Made by a program: the position numbers and the translations under genes. Shown here piece by piece: positions 56,455 to 64,000 of a stretch of 64,000 nt of DNA. The stretch's first letter is position 1. Every line of letters starts with the position of its first letter. Under the pieces are notes generated by a model, which was given only the letters and a program-made list of their open reading frames with translations, was not told where the DNA came from and searched no databases. This stretch comes from Nocardioides deserti (GTDB lineage: Bacteria; Actinomycetota; Actinomycetes; Propionibacteriales; Nocardioidaceae). The stretch is taken from assembly GCF_014266025.1 (NCBI RefSeq), contig NZ_JACMYC010000001.1:496001-560000 (forward strand). Direction: 5' to 3'.

Positions 56455-57247
56455 AACCGCCTGCGCACGCGGTGGGGGCACACGAGGAGGGCTGATGCCG
56501 CACCCGTGATGAGGCGTGTTTCCGGACCACGTTCTCGACGCTTCGCTGACTGCCATCAACCTGGCTGACTGCACAGTCGCAAGACATCCGCCCTTGCCAC
56601 ACCCCCCCGGTGACTCCGGGCGCTCGTCGTCACCCTGCGGACGAGCGACTGCCTGTTCCACACCAGGACCGGTGAAAGGCACGCGCCGATAGCGGTGAGA
56701 ACAGGCGGCGCTGAGGACTCTCGCCAACCTGAGGGTGGTGCGGACAACTGGGTAGGCACGGCTTGCCGAGGTCTCGAGGCCGGGAGGCGTCCGCGCCGCT
56801 GCGGAGCCGTGCGTCAGCTGCTTACAACCATCTCAACGGGGCTTCGACTTCCCGAGCGCTGGCGGCTCGGGCCCCTGTCCCGATCCCCGAGGGACAGTTC
56901 GTGCACGGCGTTCCGGTGGGCGCAGGTATCCGACTGTTCGACTTCCGCTGAGGTCTCTTGCCGCCCCGCGGGAGGATACGTAGCGCCGGCGCCCGTCAGC
57001 GGCATCAGCGGTCGTCGGAGCGAAGCCGACAGGCGGCGGAAGGACGCACATGCCGCCTAGAACTCGAGCACCATGTCGACGTCGCTAGCGCGAGGACCGC
57101 AGGATCGCCAAGTTGGCGCCTGCCCCCGGATCTTGCGATCGTCGCCTGGTCAGCGCTTCTGAGCGTTTGGGGCCTTGAGTGCCCGTAATGTCCACGGTTG
57201 ATCGCGGTGTTAAGACAAGCATCGCCAAGAACTAGGCAGGACGTGCG
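56455..57247. other. 793-bp region without a supported gene
   Basis: I see no protein with a recognisable domain or consistent codon pattern. A 16-mer gccgacaggcggcgga at 57025 is identical to one at 54934, on either side of the MFS gene. A short open frame ending GVPVGAGIRLFDFR at 56948 may be a relic. The ATPase gene downstream has an agg ribosome-site remnant about 10 bp before its ATG. Confidence 0.4.
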
Positions 57248-58882
57248 ATGACCGAAGTGCCAGACGACGCCACCAAGCCTCTCCTTGAATGGGTCGTGCC
57301 GAGTCCCGGGGGAGACAGTTCGGTAGAGCTGCGTGCTTACGCCGGACGCTCAGTTGTGGTCGTCGGACCGAACGGATCGGGCAAGTCGGCGCTCAGCCAC
57401 TGGTTGAGCGTCAATCGTGGTGACTCAGATACCCCGGTTACGCGGGTACTTGCGCACCGCCGGGTCTGGATGCAGTCAGCTGGTACCGAGATGACCGCCA
57501 GTCAGCGTGCCCAATTGTTGCCAGCCTTCGCGTCGTGGGACGCACAACCCACGTCCAGAGTCAAGGTTGAAGGCGACTCTGAGCGCTCGTCCAGACTCCT
57601 CTACGACCTTCTTGGACGTGTCAACGGGCGGAACGCTCGGATTGCTGAACTCGTTGATACTGGCCAAGACACGTCGATGGTCGACGAGTCGATGCTCACC
57701 ACAATCTCGCGAGTCTTTGCGTCGGCCAACCTGGACATTAGGTTCCGGGTGACCCACCTGGGCGAGTTCGAAGCTGTTCGTGAGTCTGGGGACGCCTATC
57801 CGATCTCGGAGATGTCGGACGGTGAGAAGGGTGCCTTCCTGCTGGCGGCGGAAGTGTTGCTGTCGCCTCCTGGCAGCGTGCAGATCGTTGATGAGCCGGA
57901 GCGTCATCTACATCGCGCCATCTCCTCTGACTTTGTGGCCTCCCTGATGCGTGAGCGCGATGATTGCGCATTCGTATTGCTCACGCACGATCTGGACCTG
58001 CTCGGCAAGCTGGAGCCGTCCGGAACGATCGTCTGTTTCGTAAGCGCGGTCGCATGGAACGAGGGCAGGGCCACCGGTTGGGCTCTCGAGATCGATTCGG
58101 AAGCCAGCGGTGTTCCCGACGCCGTCCGTGAGGCCATCTTGGGAGGTCGGCGCCAGTTGCTATTTGTGGAGGGCGAGACATCCAGCCTTGACTTTCCGTT
58201 GTACCAACTTCTGTTTCCTCAATGGACTGTCGTGCCGTGCGGCGGCTCCGACGAGGTCAAGAGAGCGACCACTGGGCTACACGAGGCCGATGCCTATCAC
58301 TGGGTCGAAAGCCGGGGCATTCTCGATGGAGATGCGCGTTCGCCAGAGGAGATCAGTGCGCTTGGAGCCAAGAAGATCTTGGTGTTGCGCGTCGACGAGG
58401 TGGAAAACCTCTATTACCTGTCCTGCGTCGTGGACGCGGTTGCTGATCGTCAAGCGGCAACCTTGGGCGAGGATTCGGCAGCCCTTAGGTCGACCGTCCG
58501 AGACAAGGCGATGGAGACGCTCCGGCCGAACACGGTGCAGCACCTAGCTTCGGTAAATGCCGTGAAAATGCTGCGTCGTCAGGCACTGGCCAGCTTGCCG
58601 AGCGGTGAGGACATGATCAACGGCGGAGTGGAGCTTCCGATCAGTCTGACGTCTCCATACCCCCGTGAGCATCAGAAGCTCGCAGACCTCGTTGCTTCCA
58701 AGGACTACGACGCGATCGTGCGCGGGTTCTCCGTGCGCGACAGCGGATTGCGCACAGCCGTTGCTCACGCCCTCGGGTTCAAGAATCTGGATCTCTACGA
58801 GAAGTCGGTCCGCGTGCTTCTCGGTAGCGACGAAGGGCTATTGACGAAGGTGCGGGAGATCGTTGGAGATCTGCCGGCCTAG
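57248..58882 (+). CDS. fused ABC-type ATPase / DUF4435 protein (PARIS AriAB-like)
   Basis: A 544-aa protein in two parts. The ATPase part has Walker A GPNGSGKS (40-47), an ABC signature-like SDGEKG (190-195), Walker B VQIVDEPE (211-218) and a switch His in LLTHDLD. The second part (about 303-470) has the DUF4435/TOPRIM-like pattern: LLFVEGETSSLDF with Glu308, GILDGDA (Asp360 and Asp362) and RVDEVENLYYL with Glu386-Asn387. In the PARIS phage-defence system these are two proteins, AriA (ATPase) and AriB (DUF4435 nuclease), and single-chain fused versions are also known. It is a lone gene, beside an integrase. Codon use is less GC-biased than in the core genome, suggesting acquisition. An OLD-family nuclease is the main alternative. 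Confidence 0.75.
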   Translation: MTEVPDDATKPLLEWVVPSPGGDSSVELRAYAGRSVVVVGPNGSGKSALSHWLSVNRGDSDTPVTRVLAHRRVWMQSAGTEMTASQRAQLLPAFASWDAQPTSRVKVEGDSERSSRLLYDLLGRVNGRNARIAELVDTGQDTSMVDESMLTTISRVFASANLDIRFRVTHLGEFEAVRESGDAYPISEMSDGEKGAFLLAAEVLLSPPGSVQIVDEPERHLHRAISSDFVASLMRERDDCAFVLLTHDLDLLGKLEPSGTIVCFVSAVAWNEGRATGWALEIDSEASGVPDAVREAILGGRRQLLFVEGETSSLDFPLYQLLFPQWTVVPCGGSDEVKRATTGLHEADAYHWVESRGILDGDARSPEEISALGAKKILVLRVDEVENLYYLSCVVDAVADRQAATLGEDSAALRSTVRDKAMETLRPNTVQHLASVNAVKMLRRQALASLPSGEDMINGGVELPISLTSPYPREHQKLADLVASKDYDAIVRGFSVRDSGLRTAVAHALGFKNLDLYEKSVRVLLGSDEGLLTKVREIVGDLPA

Positions 58883-59001
58883 CCCGAGGCCTTGTAGGTC
58901 GCTCCTCCTCTCTGCTCGCCAAGCATGGATTTCCAAGCACACCTCTCGAGCCGATGAGTTGAGTGGTTATCGCCCTTGCGCTCGCCCGGTTCGTGCCTGG
59001 A

Positions 59002-60054
59002 TCAAGGCGAGGTTGCAGCCGTGCGGAGGCTGGCACCGCCGGTGCGAAGCGTCGCACCGGCGTCCGTCGAGCCCACTACGCACACGACGCATGTGCCAGC
59101 GGCGGCCTGTGTCAATCTGGGCCGAGCCGGGCGAGCGTGCTCACACGCCAGCGACGTAGGCCTGAGGAAGTGGACTGCGTGCCGGTCGAGGTTGCCGCGG
59201 GCGCGGTCGTAGTGCTCAGTGGTGCGCGGGTCGGCGTGTCGGGCCAGGATCTGGGCGTCTCGGAGTGGGACGCCTGCGTCGAGGGCGTTGGTGATGGCGG
59301 CGTGCCGCAGGGAGTGCGGGCTGATGTGGCGCGGGATGCCGGCGACCTTCGCGATTCGGGTGACCATCCGGTAGGCGTCGCGGCGATCGATTGGCTTTCC
59401 TGAGACTGGTCGGAGGATGACCTGCCCGATGGTGCGCTGGCCGCGGCAAGCCTCCAGGACCCGTAGCACCGGGACGGTGATCGGCATGGGGGCGGGCTTG
59501 TTCCCCTTGCCGACCAGGTGCAGCACTCGGTGGCCTCGAAGGGTGTCGGCGTAGTCCTCGATCCGCACGGCGGCGGCTTCGGATGCTCGGAACGCGTTGA
59601 TGCCGAGCAGGTAGGCCAGGGCGCCGTGGTGAACGGTAAGGGTCTGAGCAACCTGGAGGAACCGGATGAGCTCGAGCCGGTCCAATCCCTGGGTTCGGGA
59701 TTCGTCGCGGTGGACCTTCGGGAGCCTCGCGTAGACGGCCGGGTCAGAGATCATGAGCCCGTCGATGTGCGCGAACCGGAAAAGGCCTCGGACCGCGTGC
59801 ATCATCGTGACGACTGAGGAGTCCATCAGGCCCGAGTCGCCGAGCTGGCGAATGTAGAGCTCGATGTGAGCGCGTTGAATCCCGTGCAGGGGGTCCAGCC
59901 CGTGTTGTTCGCACCAGGTGAACCACCGTCGTAGCTGGAAGGCGTACAGCCGGTGGGTGCGGCCGGAGTAGCGGGCTAGGTAGGAGACCGCCGCGAGCTG
60001 GGCCGGCGACATCTCGGCCGGTTGAAAAGGCAGTAGTGCTGTCGTGCCGGACAT
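59002..60054 (-). CDS. tyrosine recombinase/phage integrase family protein
   Basis: A 350-aa site-specific recombinase. The SAM-like N-terminal core-binding domain is at about 15-105 (ARYSGRTHRLYAFQLRRWFTWCEQHG). The catalytic domain carries Arg156 (NAFRASE), Lys in VGKGNK, His247 and Arg250 (PHSLRHA), His273 (ARHADPRTT) and the nucleophile Tyr282 (EHYDRA). All catalytic positions are present, so it may be active. ATG 60054 begins MSGTT; the longer reading from 60279 is Arg-rich noise. The C-terminal 45 residues are non-conserved. It is the only mobility gene in the island. Confidence 0.92.
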   Translation of the reverse strand: MSGTTALLPFQPAEMSPAQLAAVSYLARYSGRTHRLYAFQLRRWFTWCEQHGLDPLHGIQRAHIELYIRQLGDSGLMDSSVVTMMHAVRGLFRFAHIDGLMISDPAVYARLPKVHRDESRTQGLDRLELIRFLQVAQTLTVHHGALAYLLGINAFRASEAAAVRIEDYADTLRGHRVLHLVGKGNKPAPMPITVPVLRVLEACRGQRTIGQVILRPVSGKPIDRRDAYRMVTRIAKVAGIPRHISPHSLRHAAITNALDAGVPLRDAQILARHADPRTTEHYDRARGNLDRHAVHFLRPTSLACEHARPARPRLTQAAAGTCVVCVVGSTDAGATLRTGGASLRTAATSP

Positions 60055-60604
60055 GAGGCCACCTCGCGGCGGACTAGCTCTGCCCCGGCGCGCCCGCCGC
60101 CAGCCCGACCGGGAGTCTGAACCAATCGACGCTAGTCCTCTCGCCCCGACCACCGGCGTCTGCTGAGCGGCGGAGTGACGCGCCTTCGCAAGCCTGCGGG
60201 GCGCCCCTTTGCGCCGGGGGTCTCTTCGGCGAGACGCTTGTTGAGAATCCCGCGCCCACGAGCACGGCGTCGGGCACAACGACGCACAGGGCGAACTCGG
60301 CGCAGGTCATCCCGGGAGGGGTGTCGCGTCTACGTTCCTGCCCGCGATGTTCCCGCACGGCGATCGGCGTCAATCACGGTCGCACCAACCAAGAGGTCCC
60401 GTTGAACAGGCGTGTGGCACTTCGCTGCCGTCGCAGCCCATTCGGTCACTCTCTAAGTGCTCGAACCAGAAGCGATGAAACCACACAGAACGACAAGGCT
60501 TGTCTTACCGCACAGGACAACATCAGTTGCGGGCTCGCACGTCGACGGCACGCTCCACCACAGATGGTTTCCCCGGAACAGGCGCCAAGCCCTACGGTAG
60601 TCTT
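60055..60604. other. 550-bp divergent intergenic region between integrase and nucleotidyltransferase
   Basis: No gene is supported. It must contain the promoters of both divergent genes. A tacggt hexamer at 60593-60598 lies 6 bp before the GTG at 60605, the spacing of a -10 element for a leaderless transcript. A short minus-strand open frame (60074-60373) overlaps the integrase leader and has no recognisable product. No clear att-site repeat was found. Confidence 0.45.
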
Positions 60605-61387
60605 GTGATCCGAGACAGCGTGGTCAGTGCCATAGAAAACATGGGCGTGCCGCATGACATTCTCGTCGACTTTCCGCGCCTCCCTGCCGACCTAGTCGGT
60701 CTACTTGTGTATGGAAGCCGAGCTCGCGGCGACGCCGTTGCAGACTCGGATCTCGATGTCCTCGCGCTCGTTTCGACGCCTCGACCGTCGATTTACGCTG
60801 GCGACGTCAACGTCAGCTTCTACACAATCGAGCAATTGACGTCAGGGATAGGCACGCTATTCGGCGCCCATCTAAAGCGCGACTCGAGGGTTGTTTGGGA
60901 TCCCGAAGGACTGCTTTCGGGGGCCATTAGGGCGATGGGTGAGGTGGATACGGACCGACTGCTCACCCGCTCGCGAGCAATGTCTGAACTCTTCACTACG
61001 CCAGAGCGCGATCTTCCGAAGTACCTGCCGGGGCTGCTTCGCGAGGCAAGGTACCTCTTACGTAGCTGCCTGTACGCGCAGGCGATCGCCGAGAGCCGAC
61101 CGTGCTTCTCAGTCCGCGAGCTCGCGGATCGCAATGGCGACCCAGACCTGTCCCGCCTATTGGCCTCCCGCCAGCCTGGGGAACCCTCGGCCCGGGACTT
61201 GGGTGAATGTCTCGCTCGCCTTCGTAGGGTCTTGGGGGCCTTCCCGGAGAGCCGGAACGGCTCCCTCGAGGCAACGATTGTCAATCAATGGGAGGAGCCC
61301 GGCGACCTGCTGTCGATGTCTTTCCTCGCGCTTGGAGTAACGGGCCAAGGAACCGATTACGCAGAAGTGGAGAAGATCCTGCTGTGA
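60605..61387 (+). CDS. MNT-type nucleotidyltransferase domain protein
   Basis: A 260-aa protein with a minimal nucleotidyltransferase motif at residues 34-54: LLVYGSRARGDAVADSDLDVLAL (GSRxRG then SDxD; Asp49 and Asp51). The helical C-terminal part (about 120-250) is unassigned (PKYLPGLLREARYLLRSCLYAQAIAESRP). The expected third acidic residue in the following strand is not obvious: the strand reads VNVSFYT. Start GTG 60605 is chosen because it fits a leaderless promoter; ATG 60641 and an upstream TTG are alternatives. The stop overlaps the phosphatase start (GTGA). MNT enzymes adenylylate toxins, RNAs or antibiotics. In conflict systems they often neutralise a toxin. Confidence 0.82.
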   Translation: MIRDSVVSAIENMGVPHDILVDFPRLPADLVGLLVYGSRARGDAVADSDLDVLALVSTPRPSIYAGDVNVSFYTIEQLTSGIGTLFGAHLKRDSRVVWDPEGLLSGAIRAMGEVDTDRLLTRSRAMSELFTTPERDLPKYLPGLLREARYLLRSCLYAQAIAESRPCFSVRELADRNGDPDLSRLLASRQPGEPSARDLGECLARLRRVLGAFPESRNGSLEATIVNQWEEPGDLLSMSFLALGVTGQGTDYAEVEKILL

Positions 61388-61989
61388 GTTCTGAGATTGC
61401 GTTTGTTGGTGACGTTCATGGCAATCGGCCTGCGCTTAGCGGATTATGGCGCGCGCTTGTTCGGCGGGAGACATCACACGTGATCTTTCTTGGGGACTAC
61501 ATCAACAAGGGCTCGCAGAGCGCGGGAGTGATGCAGGACCTGATTGCCCATCGGCGAGCCGGGCGCGCCAGTTTGCTAGCAGGGAATCACGAACTTGCTC
61601 TCCTCGACGCCATTGACCGTCAAGACTTGAGCGGGTTCCTCAAGATGGGCGGCGCAATGACCGTCAAGTCCTACGTCGGAAGACGCGTCGGGCCGGACGT
61701 GTTCGCGGATTTCATCGCCGCCTTCCCGCCAGAACACCTCGCGGAACTACGTGCGATGCGGACGGCATACGAGACGGACGAGCTGATTGCTGAGCATATC
61801 CCGTCCAACTCGCCGACGGCTAAGTTTCATATCAGTGCGCATATTCCCGTCGGGGAGCTTCCACGAATCGGAAGTCGCACGGCCAGGGTGGACACCGGTT
61901 GCGGAACAGATTCTGGGCGGCTAACTGCGCTCCTATGGCCGTCCCTTGACTACATGCAGGTAAATAGTCAAGGCGAGGTCGTCCCTTAG
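61384..61989 (+). CDS. PPP/ApaH-type metallophosphatase
   Basis: A 201-aa calcineurin-like phosphoesterase. It has GDVHG (9-13), GDYINKG (37-43), GNHE (67-70), the late His153 in ISAHIP and DTGCGTDSGRLTAL (170-182), the ApaH/PPP ending. The region between the presumed third-motif His (about 138) and His153 is only 15 residues instead of 30-50, so the protein is compact (family usually 230-270 aa). GTG 61384 overlaps the nucleotidyltransferase stop, so the two are made together. A reversal role, removing what the nucleotidyltransferase adds, is an inference. Its stop overlaps the convergent DUF4062 gene by 4 bp. Confidence 0.85.
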   Translation: MSSEIAFVGDVHGNRPALSGLWRALVRRETSHVIFLGDYINKGSQSAGVMQDLIAHRRAGRASLLAGNHELALLDAIDRQDLSGFLKMGGAMTVKSYVGRRVGPDVFADFIAAFPPEHLAELRAMRTAYETDELIAEHIPSNSPTAKFHISAHIPVGELPRIGSRTARVDTGCGTDSGRLTALLWPSLDYMQVNSQGEVVP

Positions 61990-63431
61990 CTAACGGGTGG
62001 GTGGTCCGCCAAGTGGTCGAGAATCCACTGTGCCTTCGCGGCACCATTGGCGTCTCCCATCGCCTCATTCACTGCGATGCATTCCATCGCGATATCCTCG
62101 GCGTCGTCGAGACGGCCAGCGGCGCGATGGCATTGAGCGAGCAATAGCAACGAAATCGCCTCGCCACGCCTGTTTGCCAGTTGCCGGTTGATGGCGAGCG
62201 CCCGTTCCACGTGGGGGACGCCCTCATCTGGGCGACCCTGTCGAAGGCGAACTTGCGCGGCTAGAACTTCTGAATTTGCGTGCAGCCCGGATGGCGGTGT
62301 TGCTCGCAACGTCGCGACCACTTCTTCCGCGTAGTCTGCGGCACTCTCCAAGTCGTCGGCAGCGATCAAGAGTCTCGCAAGGTTGATCAGGGATTGGGCA
62401 ACATCGACATCGCGACCGACCTTCTGCCGCACAGAAAGAGCCGCTTCGAAGCTGCGCTGAGCGTTCGCGAGGTCGTCGACCTTCTGGTACGCCAAGCCAA
62501 GGTCGTCCTGGATCCGGCACCGAATAGCCTGGGCGTTAGCATCGTCGCCGATTGCCAACGTCAACGCGTGTTCGAGCCGGCCAATCGCGTCGCGTTCGCG
62601 GCCCTGATCATTGAGCACCCGCGCCTGAGCGGAAAACGCGTCCGCTGCAAGTGTGGAGTAAAGTGTGCCGCCGTCAGTGAAGTAGTCGATCGCTTTCTGG
62701 GTCTGGGTGTAGGCGGCGTTCAGGTCACCTGCTCGGCGAAGGACCTTCGCATAAGCGAGTTTCTCGATCGGGCCGCCGAGCACCGCAGCCTCCTTTAGGG
62801 ACGCTCGGCCTGCGTCGGGTTGGCCCAGGTCGATAAGCTTCTCGCCTCTCAGTCGCAGATTGGCGGCGCGCAGCACGTCTTTGCCTGATGACGGAACGAG
62901 GTCGACGTGCCGGGGGATCTTCGTGTCCACGAGGTCGTGCCAGGACTCAAGGCGCTGAGTCAACTTCTCCTTCAAGTCTCTGAGATCAGTGATTGATTCA
63001 AGCATCACCGAGTGACCGTCGATTATGTGCTGACGGAGTCTTAGAATCCGAGCATCAGGCTCGGACCCCTTGACGAAACCAACCCACAGGTCTCTCATCG
63101 GCTGCTCAGCCTGGCCGAGCTCAAGTAGCGCCGTGAAGAACTCTTCCTCCGTGCCAGACGTGTATCCCCACGGGCTGCCTGGTGCGCTTCCCCAAGCATC
63201 CTTGAACAGGGTGATCATGAAGTGGCTTTCAGCGATCAGATCATTGATCGCCTCTTGGGCCCTGCGAACGGTACCGCGGACGCGGTCCCACCCGACGACT
63301 TCGAACATGACACCGTCTTCGCCGTCGTGACGAGCGTTATGCTCATCGACGCACGCACGTACAGCGGCGCGTTCGTTCTCCATGTCGCCGGGCGACGCGA
63401 GGAAGATTCGGAGCGGCAGCGCTTCAACCAT
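61986..63431 (-). CDS. DUF4062 domain and TPR-repeat protein
   Basis: A 481-aa protein. The N-terminus (about 5-165) is DUF4062: LRIFLASPGDMENERAAVRACVDEHNARH, then ESHFMITLFKDAWGSAPGSPWGYTSGTEEEFF, a Rossmann-like SLOG/TIR-related domain found in signalling and defence proteins. From about 190 to 470 there are helical TPR units (ALTLAIGDDANAQAIRCRIQDDLGLAYQKVDDLANAQRSFEAALSVRQ is one complete unit pair). The TPR part probably senses a ligand or partner, and the DUF4062 part may be the effector or signal-binding unit. It converges on the phosphatase gene with a 4-bp overlap of their ends. Biochemical role unknown. Confidence 0.8.
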   Translation of the reverse strand: MVEALPLRIFLASPGDMENERAAVRACVDEHNARHDGEDGVMFEVVGWDRVRGTVRRAQEAINDLIAESHFMITLFKDAWGSAPGSPWGYTSGTEEEFFTALLELGQAEQPMRDLWVGFVKGSEPDARILRLRQHIIDGHSVMLESITDLRDLKEKLTQRLESWHDLVDTKIPRHVDLVPSSGKDVLRAANLRLRGEKLIDLGQPDAGRASLKEAAVLGGPIEKLAYAKVLRRAGDLNAAYTQTQKAIDYFTDGGTLYSTLAADAFSAQARVLNDQGRERDAIGRLEHALTLAIGDDANAQAIRCRIQDDLGLAYQKVDDLANAQRSFEAALSVRQKVGRDVDVAQSLINLARLLIAADDLESAADYAEEVVATLRATPPSGLHANSEVLAAQVRLRQGRPDEGVPHVERALAINRQLANRRGEAISLLLLAQCHRAAGRLDDAEDIAMECIAVNEAMGDANGAAKAQWILDHLADHPPVS

Positions 63432-63753
63432 GCCCGGACAATAGCTGCCGTCCGGGGTCGCCGTCGGCTGCGGTGAGAATTGGTTGGTCTAGGCACCCGA
63501 TCGGCACTCGGCGAACGTCAGACCTCCGCGGGCGTCCCCGTCTACGTCTACCGCACTTATTAATGCGCCGAATTCGGCGGGCTGGGGCGCCCATTCTGGG
63601 CCCGGTGTACGGGTGACCGACCTGTCGCCCAGTCCGGCGGGGCACGCGTGGCCCACGAGTTCGCCGAAGTGCCCAGGCGCCCACGTGGCCGAGCAGGCCG
63701 ACCAGCGCGGTACATCGATCTCCGACGGAAGAGATGGTCCGATCGGACGCCGC
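63432..63753. other. 322-bp region at the right island boundary
   Basis: Holds the promoter region of the DUF4062-TPR gene. It contains an AT-rich run (ttattaatgcg near 63560) unlike the core genome. No gene is supported. The codon pattern returns to the high-GC core style at the next gene (63754), so the island edge should be here. Confidence 0.4.
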
Positions 63754-64000
63754 TCAGCGCGGCGAGACCTGGAAGACGGGCCAGCCGATCTCGGTGCGCC
63801 AGGCGGAGGGGTCGGGGGTGTCCCGCGGGCCGACGAGGTAGGCCTCCCGGACCGGTCCGGCCACCGCGAGCGCGTTGGCGACCACCCAGGCGCCGACCTC
63901 GCCGTAGGTGACGTCGATGTCGTCGTGCGGGCCGACGTGGGTGGCGACGGCAAGCTCGACGGCGGGGATGGTCACCGGACGCACCCGGCCGAGGGTCGGA
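63754..64000 (-). CDS. GyrI-like effector-binding domain protein, C-terminal part (5' end outside window)
   Basis: Only the last 81 codons are in view, in an open frame that continues past the right edge. The sequence PVTIPAVELAVATHVGPHDDIDVTYGEVGAWVVANALAVAGPVREAYLVGPRDTPDPSAWRTEIGWPVFQ matches the GyrI/AraC-type effector-binding fold. The same fold forms the C-terminal half of many MerR-family regulators (BmrR-like). The N-terminus and any DNA-binding domain lie outside the window. Confidence 0.75.
   Translation of the reverse strand, partial: PTLGRVRPVTIPAVELAVATHVGPHDDIDVTYGEVGAWVVANALAVAGPVREAYLVGPRDTPDPSAWRTEIGWPVFQVSPR

Noticed and set aside
56763..56951. Short open frame ending GVPVGAGIRLFDFR before the ATPase gene
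   Set aside because: No start context or domain; cannot distinguish a relic from chance.
60074..60373. A 99-codon minus-strand open frame upstream of the integrase
   Set aside because: Lies in the integrase leader region, has no ribosome site and no similarity I recognise.
53587..63493. Possible degenerate att repeats (gagaatt, 7 bp, ctagg) at 53587 and 63475
   Set aside because: Only 12 fixed positions match; a chance match is likely given the windows searched, and no tRNA or integrase-typical core is linked.

Overview
This is a very GC-rich chromosomal window with abundant GTG starts and ATGA/GTGA stop-start overlaps. Its gene content (Rpf-like lytic enzyme with G5 domain, GuaB1, fused MnhA/B, CobIJ fusion, Lys/Ala-rich histone-H1-like protein, SpoIIE phosphatase) points to a high-GC actinobacterium. 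A Nocardioides-like member of the Nocardioidaceae is my best guess, but this is inferred from gene style, not from a marker gene.

Layout. 1-4.6 kb: a minus-strand set of ethanolamine permease, glutamine-synthetase homologue, aldehyde dehydrogenase and SDR, which reads as gamma-glutamylation-based ethanolamine use. 4.8-11.2 kb: thioesterase, SpoIIE phosphatase, then an FtsX-type exporter with two ATPases; the first ATPase carries an apparent one-base deletion. 11.3-17 kb: a CE1758/CE1759-type flavin monooxygenase and reductase pair, a PEBP protein, siroheme synthase, an rRNA/tRNA methyltransferase and an Rpf-like protein. 17.3-23.2 kb: a six-gene, fully overlapping operon (NAD epimerase, UbiA prenyltransferase, geranylgeranyl-reductase-like flavoprotein, type III polyketide synthase, ICMT-type methyltransferase, flavoprotein hydroxylase). 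It is a biosynthetic cluster, probably for a phenolic lipid or quinone that may be prenylated. 23.2-41.4 kb: housekeeping and catabolic genes (def, two acyl-CoA dehydrogenases behind a palindromic operator, galK, guaB1, a BCCT carrier, ppsR-ppsA). 41.5-47.9 kb: a complete Mrp Na+/H+ antiporter operon (AB fusion, C, D, E, F, G). 48.1-52.8 kb: a cobalamin riboswitch followed by cobG-cobH-cobIJ-cobM-bluB. 52.8-53.5 kb: an orphan LuxR-type regulator.

From about 53.6 to 63.5 kb the character changes. Genes are sparser, non-coding stretches are long, and from 57 kb codon use is less GC-biased. This looks like an accessory island. It holds an Asp/Glu-racemase-like protein, an MFS exporter, a fused ABC-type ATPase-DUF4435 protein resembling a single-chain PARIS (AriA+AriB) defence protein, and a tyrosine recombinase. 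It also holds a translationally coupled MNT-type nucleotidyltransferase and PPP/ApaH-type phosphatase, with a convergent DUF4062-TPR protein. The ATPase-DUF4435 protein and the nucleotidyltransferase/phosphatase/DUF4062-TPR set are the strongest candidates for an undescribed conflict system. The window ends in the C-terminal part of a GyrI-like effector-binding protein.

No rRNA, tRNA, CRISPR array or insertion sequence was recognised.
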